Below the pieces are notes generated by a model. That model worked only from the letters and a program-made list of their open reading frames with translations, did not search any database and was not told where the DNA came from. A program made the position numbers and the translations under genes. Shown here piece by piece: positions 9,777 through 20,022 of a stretch of 64,000 nt of DNA (positions within the stretch are counted from its first letter, which is position 1; each line of letters opens with the position of its first letter). This DNA comes from Reticulitermes speratus. Taxonomy: Eukaryota; Arthropoda; Insecta; Blattodea; Rhinotermitidae. The DNA lies in contig JAJKFL010000427.1 in NCBI GenBank assembly GCA_021186555.1, positions 22,617,238 through 22,681,237 of the forward strand. Reading direction: 5' to 3'.

Positions 9777-11459
9777 CTAAAGACGTCTTTTCTTAGCCTG
9801 TCTTTTGTATACAAGTTCTGGAGAGTCTCTAACTACTGTCCAGCAATAATCTGCTAACATAACTGGACTCCATTTCCCCTGATAACGATTTTCGATTTCC
9901 GCAATGGTCTGGTGAAAGCGTTCACCGTGTTCGTCGCTGACCGCACCGCAGTTTTCAGGGAAGAAATCCAGGTGAGAATGCAGAAAGTGAATCTTTAACG
10001 ACATATTGCAGCCCAATTTCTGATACGCAACCAACAGGTCCTCCACTATTTCCTTGTAATTGTCAGCCTTGGTGTTTCCGAGGAAGTTATTAGCAACCAA
10101 CCGGAAAGCATTCCAAGCACACTGCTCGTCACCAGTGATAAGCCGGTCAAATTGTTCATCTCTGAAGATGTCTCGGATTTGTGGACCGACGAAAACACCT
10201 TCTTTGACTTTTGCATCACTCATCCTCGGAAATTTATCACGAAGGTACTTGAATGCTTGGCCGTCTCGATCCATTGCCTTGACGAAATTCTTCATTAGGC
10301 CAAGCTTAACGTGCAGCGGTGGCAACAGAATCTTGCTTGGTTCCACTAAAGACGGATGTAGTACATTCTTTGAACCTGGCTCCAGACGTTGTCTTAAAGG
10401 CCAGTCCCTGACCACATAGTGCGAGGCCCTTGCTCGGCTGTCCCATTCACAGATGAAACAACAGAATTTTGTGTATCCTTGCTGCAGTCCGAGTAAGATG
10501 GCAACAACCTTTAAGTCACAACAAAGCTGCCATTTATATTTATCATAGTTTATGCACTCCAACAGTTGCTTCATGTTGCTGTATGTTTCTTTCATGTGAA
10601 CTGCATGACCGATTGGAATCGATGGCAAAATGTTGCCATTATGCAATAATACTGCTTTCAAACTCAACTGTGAGGAGTCTAAGAAAAGTCTCCATTCATC
10701 AGGGTTATGATTGATGTTGAGAGCTGACATTAGACCATCAATGTCATGGCAGGTGACGAGATTACTTTTCATTGAAAAGAATGAAACAAAGTCTTTATGA
10801 CGTGAACGAAATGTAGACACGCAGACACCCTCACCAAGTAGATTCCACTGCTGCAATCTTGAGCCCAAAAGTTCAGCTTTACCTTTCGACAAATCTAGAT
10901 CACGCACAAGGTCGTTCAATTCGTTCTGTGTTATTCTGTGTGGCTCAGTACATGCTTCATCAGATATAAAATCTGGATCGCTAGAACTTGAGACATTTGT
11001 ATTACTGCATTCCTCATCTTCATCATCATCTTCGATTTGAAATGAGCCAGGCGGTTCTGGAATAGGTAGATCGTCTCCATGGAGCACCGGTAGTATAGCA
11101 GATGGTATATTTGGGTAGCTCAGTTTACACTTTTTCTTCTTCGACGTTCCATGTTCCAGTGGAGGAACCATGCAGAAATAGCAGTCAGTAATGTGGTTTG
11201 TTGGCTCACGCCAAACCATGGGTACAGCAAAAGGCATAGAACGCTTCTTGTGATTTAACCAGCCGCAAAGATTTGCCGAACAAGAGTTGCAGCATATGTG
11301 TGGAGCCCAGCTCTTGTCCTGATCCCCAACTTTACAACCGAAGTACAGATGGTACGCCTTTTTCACAATTGGAGTTAGAGCACGCTCTTGTGAAGCAAAT
11401 GTCACTTTCCCACAAACATAACAAAAACTATCTGAACGGTTCACACATTTACGAGGCAT
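9777..11459 (-). CDS. Uncharacterised 560-aa zinc-cluster protein, probably transposon derived
   Basis: An uninterrupted minus-strand frame. A start at 11459 (MPRKCVNRSD) is preferred to the upstream ATG at 11552, because the extra 31 residues look like translated leader. Seen: an N-terminal cysteine-rich part (FCYVCG, HICCNSC, CYFC; residues about 12-110), a KKKK basic patch, an acidic stretch (EDDDEDEE, about 165-172), then a large globular region with CCDLKVV, HVKLGL and SDEHGERFHQ. Acidic residues in the first and last of these could be part of an RNase-H-like transposase core; that is inference. From memory, similar multi-copy proteins are common in arthropod genomes. The frame is intact while its LINE neighbour is broken, suggesting a young or selected copy. 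No terminal repeats were found. Confidence 0.7.
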   Translation of the reverse strand: MPRKCVNRSDSFCYVCGKVTFASQERALTPIVKKAYHLYFGCKVGDQDKSWAPHICCNSCSANLCGWLNHKKRSMPFAVPMVWREPTNHITDCYFCMVPPLEHGTSKKKKCKLSYPNIPSAILPVLHGDDLPIPEPPGSFQIEDDDEDEECSNTNVSSSSDPDFISDEACTEPHRITQNELNDLVRDLDLSKGKAELLGSRLQQWNLLGEGVCVSTFRSRHKDFVSFFSMKSNLVTCHDIDGLMSALNINHNPDEWRLFLDSSQLSLKAVLLHNGNILPSIPIGHAVHMKETYSNMKQLLECINYDKYKWQLCCDLKVVAILLGLQQGYTKFCCFICEWDSRARASHYVVRDWPLRQRLEPGSKNVLHPSLVEPSKILLPPLHVKLGLMKNFVKAMDRDGQAFKYLRDKFPRMSDAKVKEGVFVGPQIRDIFRDEQFDRLITGDEQCAWNAFRLVANNFLGNTKADNYKEIVEDLLVAYQKLGCNMSLKIHFLHSHLDFFPENCGAVSDEHGERFHQTIAEIENRYQGKWSPVMLADYCWTVVRDSPELVYKRQAKKRRL

Positions 11460-11552
11460 CTTAGTTTTCTTCGCGTTAAAAAACAAGATATTGTAACCGA
11501 GCACGGATGCAGCGAGAAAGCACACTGAAACTCTAAATACCACGTGGCACAC

Positions 11553-12476
11553 CGTGGAAAAGGCGCGGGAATCCCCGACGATTAGCTAGCGCGACCCGAC
11601 GCGATCCGACGATGACCGACACCAAGTAACTGCAGTTGCGCTACGCCAGAACCGGCTCAATATATAGGCCTATATAATTTTGTGAATATGCAAGTACACA
11701 ATCTTAGTGTAAGTATAAGCCTATAGCATAAATTACGGTTAGGAATGGAAATGTAGACCCCTTTCAGTCTTTCGTGTATAAACAAAATGTAAGGAAAATA
11801 ATAAAAATCGGTCACATTAATAAAGGCCTGTTACTTCAAAACAAGAGCTAACAAACAATTTTAAGGATTATATTCGTTCTCAGCGACCTCAAATTAGTTA
11901 AGATTAACTAGTTTCAACTCCGTAACATTTTCACTGTTGACCAGTGTTATCAAACGCAACTTGACAGAACAGTGATAATTGTTAAACTTACCTCTACTTC
12001 AGAGGCTCGTTCGTAGACTACACAACGACTGTAATTGTGGACTTGAGGGTATTGGACTGGGACATAATGAAAGTATCAGAAGATGTGTTCTAGGACAAAA
12101 CAAAGTATCGCGAGATGTGTTCTAGGACAAAACAGCTTTTTCCTACAGCACTGTGCACGGGCTTTTATGCAATCACAAACTGTTGTTTAATGTGAGACAA
12201 GCCAGTACCACTACCACCACTTCAACAAATAATAATGATATGTACTTATTTAAGAAAATAAATTGGTGGTCAGTGTGCAAGAAAAGGGAAAAAGTCGGGG
12301 GGGGGGGGGGGTCCGTCTCCGTTGGAGAGATCCGAGAGGTTTGGGGCGTAGAATTTACTTTGGTGACTTTCGTGATGTTGGTTGTGTTAGTTCATTTTTT
12401 GGAATGTTTGAAAAAAAAAGAATGAGCCAGTTTAAAGCCTTTATTTTCTTTACACATTTGTACAAAGAAATAAATT
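11553..12476. other. Non-coding stretch with a short direct duplication and a G tract
   Basis: No gene is supported. GC-rich sequence at 11553-11640 lies upstream of the 560-aa gene and may hold its promoter. A segment of about 35 bp (agatgtgttctaggacaaaa core) is duplicated in tandem at about 12067-12135. A run of 15 G lies at 12297-12311. Confidence 0.5.
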
Positions 12477-13090
12477 TCACTCAAGTTCTTGCAGTTTAGG
12501 TGTCGAAGGCGCTTGTTCATCGACGTCGTTATCCTCTTGATTGCGCTCTAGTAGAGCGAGCAGAGGTAGATGATAGGAGAAGTAAGATGCGTAGTTGAGA
12601 AAATCGTTGAGGGACAAGTGCCTCGTGAAGACCATGTCGATAGTAGTGCTGCCTAAGGTAGTCGGGATGGTCGTCGAGATTTCACAGGAACTGGCTTCAA
12701 GTCGCTTATAAACCACAGATGATCGCAAATGCTGCACACATGACCAAACTGCTTGTCGAGAAACCGTTTCGTAAATTCTTTGTCGGCCGCTGGACACTTT
12801 GACTGGTAAGTTGCAGTACTAGTGGACGTTTCTGAAACAGCCGAAGAACCTTTCGCAGATGACGTTGACGACCGTTGGTTGGTGATCGAGCGTGTCTGAG
12901 AGCGTTGGGACGACATTGGTGGAGGAACCGTAGACGTCGAAGGTTGCTCTGCAGATTTTCTGGCTCTATACTCTCGGACACGCTCAGCTCCGGTTTTGGG
13001 GACCTTAGGGGCCTAAGTACTTTCGGCATGTACCAAAGCCTTCCGTTTGCGGTATTCTCTCATGCGTTCAGCAGCATTTGTCTTAGGCAT
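12477..13090 (-). pseudogene. Helitron-like protein remnant, N-terminus joined to a C-terminal piece
   Basis: Reading the minus strand from ATG at 13090: MPKTNAAERMREYRKRKA, an in-frame TAG at about 13017-13015, then the same frame continues with ERVREYRARK, a Ser/Thr-rich segment and FGHVCSICDHLWF near 12750, a motif I associate with arthropod Helitron Rep/helicase proteins. The frame ends near 12653. Directly after it, another frame gives TTIDMVFTR and SYFSYHLPLL (about 12650-12540), like the C-terminal end of such proteins. The Rep and helicase domains that should lie between are missing, so this is an internally deleted copy. Family assignment is from motif memory. Confidence 0.55.
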
Positions 13091-13099
13091 GGTGAAGCT

Positions 13100-13870
13100 C
13101 GGAGGTATATATCGTTACTTTTAGGCACTTTACAACACTTAGGTTTTCCTTGCACTGAAACACGAGTAAAGTAATGGAATCTCTATCAAACGAAACAAAC
13201 CCGACCTCTCTAGACGTTTAGTTCGCGAGGTATGAGCGCGCACTGTCGCACGGAGCTCCGATTTCTAGCGTCTACTTCCCCTCCCCACCGTTCGCGCTAG
13301 CAGTAGCGCACGACCTTGACACGTGCGTTGTTGTAAACAGCCATCGTTGCTCTTTCAAACCGTATATAACTATTGCAAATTGCAGTTTGCTATGAGCGAT
13401 AGTGAGCACGTTCTTGCGTAACGCCAAAACGTTACATGCAATTTCTTAAGTGTCGGCCACGTAAACGATCGGAAAGACGTAAATTCTATGTAAAAAATTA
13501 GGCCACAAGAGGGAGAGAACAGGCAGAAGATTGGATAGGTTATGATGACTGCTGCATGTGAAGCCCATGTATCGGCGTTCTGTGATGCGCTGTGTCGTGG
13601 CGTCTCAACCTAACAACACTCATGTCATACTGAAACTTCTATCACTGTCAACAAACAGTTACCATTCATTCTAATGAACATATTCAATGTGAAGTGTGTA
13701 ACTGTTGTTGTGACTAATTTTGTGACACTGTCCACTGTACCGTGACATTAGAAAGGGCCAGTCTCCAACCCTACACACAGAATAAACTCCAGCCAGAGAA
13801 TGTGTGTTCATATGTTCATAGTGTTAGAAGTTACCTATGGGAGATAAATGAACTGGGTTAAGTACAAGAA
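13100..13870. other. Non-coding, moderately GC-rich stretch
   Basis: No open frame with recognisable protein character. 13190-13330 is relatively GC-rich and could be the outer part of the Helitron-like element or a promoter of its parent. Nothing else supported. Confidence 0.4.
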
Positions 13871-13871
13871 G

Positions 13872-13916
13872 AGTCCCTGATGATGATCCCAGGAGGGGAT
13901 CGAAAAATGTTGGACT
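13872..13916 (+). ncRNA. Hammerhead-ribozyme-like motif
   Basis: Seen on the plus strand: stem I strand AGUCC (13872-13876), CUGAUGA (13877-13883), one extra U (13884), stem II GAUCCC/GGGAUC with loop AGGAG (13885-13901), GAAA (13902-13905), a tiny stem III ending in GUU (13909-13911), then GGACU (13912-13916), which closes stem I with five Watson-Crick pairs. All conserved core positions of a hammerhead are present and the predicted cut follows U13911. The single extra nucleotide at the base of stem II is non-canonical and may reduce activity. Confidence 0.5.
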
Positions 13917-13929
13917 AGGTTACAGATAT

Positions 13930-15811
13930 CGTAATACATAATATCTAAGAAAATTATAAGAGTGCATTTGTTGGTTGAGTATTGTGTTTTATGTGTTCCC
14001 TTTTAGCTTTTAATGTGTAGGGTGTTCTGTGTTCTTCTCCAAGTCTTTGATACTGATGTGGTTTCAGCCAGTCTTCTTGAAACGCAATATGAGGTCCACC
14101 TATTAAAGAAGATAATCAAATACCTGTCAGATATCGAGGTATTTTTCGTCGGAGAATAGTATGGTGTGAGGGTTGATATTTGTTACTGCCAGTTAGAACG
14201 ATGCTGTAGTTTTTATATGTACACGCTTCCAATTTACTCTGAACTTTTAGTGTCACTTAAGAACATGCATTATTACATGTATGAGTCAGCTTGGTAGTAT
14301 TAAATTCAGAAAAGACGATTCATGGGAAATATGAAACGGTAGGTCTGGGTTTGATGTGGTTAAGTCATGAGTCATCTGTGTTTTCAATTTGTTAACAAAG
14401 AATATTTTTGCAATTTCAGTTCTTATACAAACTTACTTGTGATCGCGAAGTTGTGAACTAGATGTAGAACGTTCATACATGTACCAAAGAACACCCGGAG
14501 TCTTGCACTTAGTGGTAGGTCAGAGGTGATAATCATTCAAAGTCGAAAGTGCATTATGTACGTTGTTTAAGGTTATGGGACAGGAGGTGTCTTCAACTAC
14601 AAAACTGTTGGTGATGTTGGTATGAACTTGACTTGCAGAGATTTGTGAGGTAGTGGTTGGACTGTGCATGGATAGGAGGAGGTGTTTGAATAGAGGATGA
14701 GGACATAGACAACTTGCTATAGGTTCTCTTGGGTAGCTGGACACGAATGTTCTTCTGGGGAGATAAAACTGAGGGTAATGAATTCAAATACGCGATGAAG
14801 GGGAATCAGATTTGTGTTGGATCTTGTGAAGCTGAGTCTGAGCTACATGGTACTGCCACTGTGTTCAGGCGTTTCCCTTCAGGTGTTGTGAAGTCTGTCT
14901 GCAAAAAGTTAATTTAAAAGTTAACAGGGTTCTGGCATCCTCAATACTGCAGGGCCTACGAATCTTCTGGGCCTGTAATTCAGCTCTGTAAAAGAAGAGT
15001 TATATTATAAAGTATTACAATCGCAGCATGATGCACTCTTAATCACTTTCATGCATTTTAAATCGGGGAAGTCGGCGTACAGTATTGATTATATTGAATT
15101 ATTGAACATTTGATTCTTTGGCGTATGATTAAATGGACATATTGACAAATTTTTGGATACATAGATTGTATGTGAAAATTTATATGTATCTGTCAGAATT
15201 ACACTATTTAAAAGTTTTGTTCTATAATGTTACAAACATACCGCTTTATATCCTTTGGAAACATGAAGAGAATTCCTGCGTTATTTGCGTACGAGAACGT
15301 GCACCCTAAGTTATAACACTTTACCATGGTGCATTTAATACCACATTCTTTTTCCAACAACTATGTACACATCGTTTCATATTTTGCCTTTGAAGCATGG
15401 GAAACGAGGTCTGAAATATAGGTTAGACATTGTCGCTGTGAATACACATTGTAGGGTCAGCAACACATGAATTGCAAAGTTCTACTCAAATGATATCACA
15501 AGGACAATCACACACACTCGAGAAACTTCTTAGAGTAGGTCGGGGGAAGGTGACCAACTTTTTAAAATAATTTCCATGGGCAGGACAAATGTAGGTCTTT
15601 TTGCATCATGTAAAATACACATACACTCGAGGAACTCTTGAAGCAGTGTTCCAGAGCGCGATACACAAAAACAATTACTTTATTGGTAATTCACCGTTTT
15701 CCATCAGTTTGCATGTAGGCATCTTACCCCACCCTGGAGGTAACACGCCAGTTTTGTTGGGGTAAGATGGCATGAGTCAAATCAGTAAACCTACTCGCTT
15801 ATTAATACAAT
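13930..15811. other. Non-coding stretch
   Basis: AT-rich with no convincing gene. Short frames at 14520-14917 have no recognisable motif. The sequence just before 15812 flanks the LTR of the Gypsy-type element, but without the 5' LTR the target duplication cannot be checked. Confidence 0.4.
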
Positions 15812-16420
15812 TGTTGTATCCTGGAGAAGGGCCAGTTCCCCGGAAGGTAGTCAATGCCCGAGCGGAGGGCCGTGTGAGAGACGTAGGTAGGAGTCCACAA
15901 TTATTTAAAGAAAAAACCAGTTCCGACGAGAGTAGGATATTGATGCTCAGATATATTGCTTATGAAAAATACAAGTGCGTGCTAGTCGCTATGGTGCCTG
16001 TACGTTCCAGGAGAGGAGATGACTCGAGACCTGTGCGATGAGTGGTGATGACCACGTCTTCGTAGAAAATTCCCCCTCGTAATATCCAAAACAGGGCTTA
16101 TATGTCATCTCAAGTATATACGTCACAACTCCCTCCTCCCAAACACAACTAAGTGGGACCCTTGTCTCGAAGCTGCTGGAACAGTACCATGCGCCCGCAA
16201 TTTATGACTTGCTCCGTCCCTCATCCTCACATGGTCTCGAGTAATCATCACCCTCTCTTGAAATGTTTACAAATACAAAGAGTATACTCACAAACCATAG
16301 TTCTAAGTACAATAAACATTTCTACCTAACTTACGACCTCTCATGTGAAAGCATAACCCTTCTTACATTTCAATTAATTCTAAATATACTGACCCATAAA
16401 TTTACTCAACATATACAACA
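15812..16420 (-). repeat. 3' long terminal repeat of a Gypsy-type element (about 609 bp)
   Basis: The segment begins TGTTGTAT and ends ATACAACA on the plus strand: perfect 8-bp inverted TG...CA termini of an LTR. On the minus strand it is preceded by a polypurine tract and lies directly downstream of env. The matching 5' LTR is not in the window. The 3' LTR of such elements supplies polyadenylation. Confidence 0.7.
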
Positions 16421-16431
16421 CCTCCCCCCCA
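16421..16431 (-). other. Polypurine tract
   Basis: On the minus strand a TTTTTTGGGGGGGAGG stretch ends immediately before the LTR start TGTTGTAT. This is the expected position of the primer for plus-strand DNA synthesis in an LTR retroelement. Confidence 0.7.
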
Positions 16432-16635
16432 AAAAAGGAAGGAAATTGAATGATTACAAAGTATTCGTTCAATTTTCTGCTTGTGTGCCGTCTAGAGCCT
16501 GTCTGTCGCAGTGACCGTGTTAGGATCCCTTCGAAACTTGGAGGTATCGGATGCCACAATAGTAACAAGTTCGGTCTCATCGGCTGTTCCAGACACATGG
16601 CGAAGAGTTGCATAACTTGATGACCTTGGTAAAGT

Positions 16636-19600
16636 TTAATTTGAATTATGGATTTTCGTAATTATCTTAGGCTTAAACAAAATAGTGTGACATGACCGTT
16701 GCCTCCCCCACCAGCTCTTAAAATAAGGCCAACACTTACAACATTTACAACAGCACAAACATAATAAAATACAGATGAGTAAAACAGTTGTACATAAACC
16801 AATAATGGAGAAAAAGGATAAGGATTCTGTCCTTCTAGAATGTTTCAACTTCCATTGCTGCTCGTTAATCGTAGTTTCTACTGGATAACCTCAAATCATT
16901 TTCAGAGGTTGATACGCTCCTGAGTGGAGTATCCAGGTGTAAATCATTCAGCGCCTGCCGGCTACCTATGGTTTCACAACAATCGTTCTCTAAGTGTATA
17001 GGGGGAATAATGTCTTTGTTCGTGTTATTTACCTTTGTAATGCCATGGGCTTGGATAACCACAGAATTCCCATATCCTGAACATTGTTTAAAAAAAATAA
17101 CCTTACCCAATCCGTTAATAATTAAGTCGGTGGTTTCCTGCCCTGGACAAAGGATAGTAAAATGCTCTGGCTGGGGTGCTACATGCAGCCATGTGTTTCC
17201 TTGCAGCTGTGTCCACAGTGTGCTTGTCAATTCAGTTATTCGTTGTAAACAAGTGGGAGTTAGGCGTGTACTGTACTGCAACAGTCTCGCCTCACATTCA
17301 GTACCTGAATGCATCAACTGTACAGGAGAGTGCTGATTGCATACATATACTGCAGGGGTTGGTACCTTGCATCTTGCTAACTCGCTTAGGCTAATCCGAG
17401 TGTCATATTGTTTTGTCTTATCTACCATTATAATTTTCTTTTCTGGTTGCACAAAAATGAACTTGGAGGCAGTACCATTTATGTTGCTGGGAAAAATGTG
17501 AATGTGGTACACATTATAGCTCAAGTGTGAAGTTAAAGGTAAAGTAATAACATAAACAAAATAAGTTCCTTGTACAAATACATCTAAATCGATTAGTTGC
17601 AGTAATTAGGGAGCGTACTCCGAACTCAAGGGTATGGGAAGTGACTGGTCTCGAGGGAAATGATCATGATTATCTTTCATGATCTGCAGTATCTTCCTAT
17701 GGGTGATATTAGCTGCGGCTGCAGTATTCCCTTCTGTGCATGAATCGCAGCATCTATTAACATCGAGTACTGATCCTTCAGTTCCTCAATTGCTCTATCT
17801 AACTGCAGCGCATGGTCATTAAGGACAATCAACATAGATATATATCCCAATTGCATATTTAAGTTCCCTTCTTCCACTACAATGTGTTTCCTACTATCTA
17901 ACAATCCCTTCTCTAAAATATGCTCATTATAAGCCACATTGTGCAATGTCCTATTTACTGTCCTAAACGTCGTTTTAACAAGGACTCATTTATGACAGCA
18001 CGCGTTGCTAGTGATAGTCTTTTAGTCAAGTATCCATGAACAATGTTCCCAAGAAGAGTTGAACTTTGAACTTGAGTTTTAGCCCCTCGGTAGTTAAGCA
18101 TAGCAGGCAACTCAAACCTTGCAGCAGATACTGCGGCAGCAATATGGAGAGGAAAGTTATTCCTATTTAGGCATGCTGTTGCTTCCTTGTCATGCAAGAT
18201 CTTGTCATAGTATACTTCATGTTCAGGGAGACTTGCAAGGAACCTTCATGCAGCAAGCATACCTTTATGATTCTCTGCAAGAAGACGAATTGACAACAGT
18301 TTTCGGTATCTAGAGTAAAGATACTCATCAATCAATATTATGTGAGTCATGCTGGTGCCTTTCAGAAGGCTCATGATATCTTTAAAGATATTACATAGGC
18401 GGTCTTGTCCTGTAGATGTTGCCCAACACATCCTAAATATCTCTCCTAAGCAGATAAGATGAGGATAGATATGTACCCAAAGTATTCATAGTTGATACTG
18501 CAGGATATGTTGAGTCTGTCCAAACTATGTCTGAAGAGTCCAGTCCCAAGGTGCCCATAAAGGCCCTCACTATCTTTGTTATCCAACCCTGAAAGCCCTC
18601 CACTTGAATATTCTTACCAAGTGTGAGCATAATGGGCCCAAACATTATCAGCTGCTGTGCCCTATCTGTAACAAATCTTCCAACCCCATCTCCAAATTTT
18701 CCTAAAAAACTTTGAGTCCTTTCACTGTTTGCAATAGCATATATGTCGGCTTCAGTTTAAATTACTCGAAAAATGGGCCTAAACCCTGCCTTTATGCAAT
18801 GGTTTTACAGTTCCTTATTAAATGCAAGTATTCTAGTGGGATCTATTGTATTGAAGAGCAACCCCAACACTGAGCCAGCCAACCCCTCCTTGGTGGGAGC
18901 TCTCCAGGTCCCAATGCAAATGATGAGTAGCGATAGGCCATAAACATAGACCTCACTGCCAGTTCTTCATTGTGGATACTCAATATGGGTATATCGATGT
19001 CTGGTATCATACACTGAATAACATCGTACCTATCATGAAGTCTGTGGGATATAGTTCTCTTAGCAGATTCCAAAGCAAGTGTACCTCTTAGAGGATGATC
19101 TGGCGGACCCTTTAATCGGTAGAGCTCTGGTGGAATGGTATCAACCATCTTGGAGTTATGGTGAAATTGGGTGCACACTATTATTTTTCCCTACTGTGAA
19201 GGTAGAAATGTGAGATCCTTAGTTAGAATGTAGCTGTAAGCATTTAAAACTTCTTATAGTGGTCTTCTTAACAAGGACTATCTGCTCCTTGGAAAGTCTT
19301 ACAAATGAAGCCTGTTCCTGTTCAAGTTGCGAAATCTTATCTGTGTAGAACTTTCCATCTTCCTCGTCTAAAGTACCAAGTAAAGCATGAGAAATAGTAC
19401 CAATAAATCCAAAAAGGCGTCGTCAAAATCTAAGTAAACTTGAATCCCGTTTAGTTAAATCCATCAAAGTACCTTTCAGTAACTCCAACTTAACAACTTT
19501 TCTACCTGTGTAATAGTGGTCCTGCACTCCGTTAACTTCGCCCAATCAGACCTCTCATGCGCCCGGCAAAAATCTACTGTAAATTTGGCATACCGTTTAA

Positions 19601-19805
19601 CAACATCAAAATTCTTATTAACTTGTGCCAAATTAACATAACTTAAAATCTTCCATTCACTGGTGGATAACCTGGCCTCTCCAACGTGTTCGTAATACAC
19701 GCCAGGTGACTCGGAGATGCGTTCGAGTCTGAAGTCTAGGCTTCCTCCTCCCAGGATGAGGAAACACGCTATACATGCGGTAAGCCACATCTGGAAGTTA
19801 CACAA
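16636..19805 (-). pseudogene. env: Env-like fusion glycoprotein of a Gypsy/errantivirus-type element, interrupted and decayed
   Basis: Minus-strand pieces in order: a start with hydrophobic signal peptide (19805-19740), an N-terminal domain to about 19476, a fusion-peptide-like region (LFGFIG near 19415) after a frameshift near 19490 and an in-frame TGA at 19425-19423, then a break at 19267. Env resumes at 17974 with a helical stretch ending QLISPIG (about 17700), continues through the cysteine-bearing ectodomain (17524-16865) and ends in a membrane anchor and Cys/Trp-rich tail (16800-16640). This is the layout of insect F-like envelope proteins. The start overlaps the end of pol by a few bases. 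Stops, frameshifts and a 1.28-kb insert make it non-functional. Confidence 0.75.
17987..19267 (-). mobile_element. 1.28-kb insert in env, flanked by a 12-bp target duplication; possible old viral gene copy
   Basis: TTAACAAGGACT occurs at both 17975-17986 and 19268-19279, and env homology stops at one and restarts at the other. The insert carries minus-strand frames that fit one decayed gene of about 400 codons: a start at about 19149, a long frame to 18843, then 18770-18433, 18431-18246 and 18197-17990 in changing frames. It has no LINE, LTR or transposase motif and no clear poly(A). Size and single-gene character suggest a retroposed transcript; a viral nucleoprotein-like gene is one candidate, but I cannot name a family. 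Confidence 0.5.
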
Positions 19806-20022
19806 AAAATGGCTTTAGTCGATTGGCGTGCACTGTGGTTTGCTTGCCTCTTCGGAGTTGCAAAGTGACATTTACTCCCTTTATGTCCCTAATTGTGTAT
19901 GGACCTATCCAACTAGGACCCAGCTTCCTGGAGCGGTTCTTCCGTGGGCTCTCATGTTGTAAAAGTACGAGATCTCCTACTTGGAATGTTGGCATATGTA
20001 TTTGCTTGTCATAGTAATCCTT
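19798..20022 (-). pseudogene. pol: Gypsy-type integrase C-terminus (GPY module)
   Basis: The minus strand encodes the end of pol: DKQIHMPTFQVGDLVLL, then KLGPSWIGPYTI, the GPY/F module of Ty3/Gypsy integrases, ending RLKPFFV and stop at 19798. It continues the frame broken by the LINE at 20023-21383; the 5' half of this domain is at 21384-21607. The reading frame upstream of 20022 belongs to the LINE tail, not to pol. Confidence 0.8.
20012..20022. other. Target site duplication, left copy
   Basis: TAGTAATCCTT here matches 21384-21394 exactly. The two copies flank the LINE inserted in the integrase gene. Confidence 0.85.

Noticed and set aside
12153..12499. Plus-strand frames with Thr and Gly runs
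   Set aside because: They translate microsatellite-like and poly-G DNA and lack any domain.
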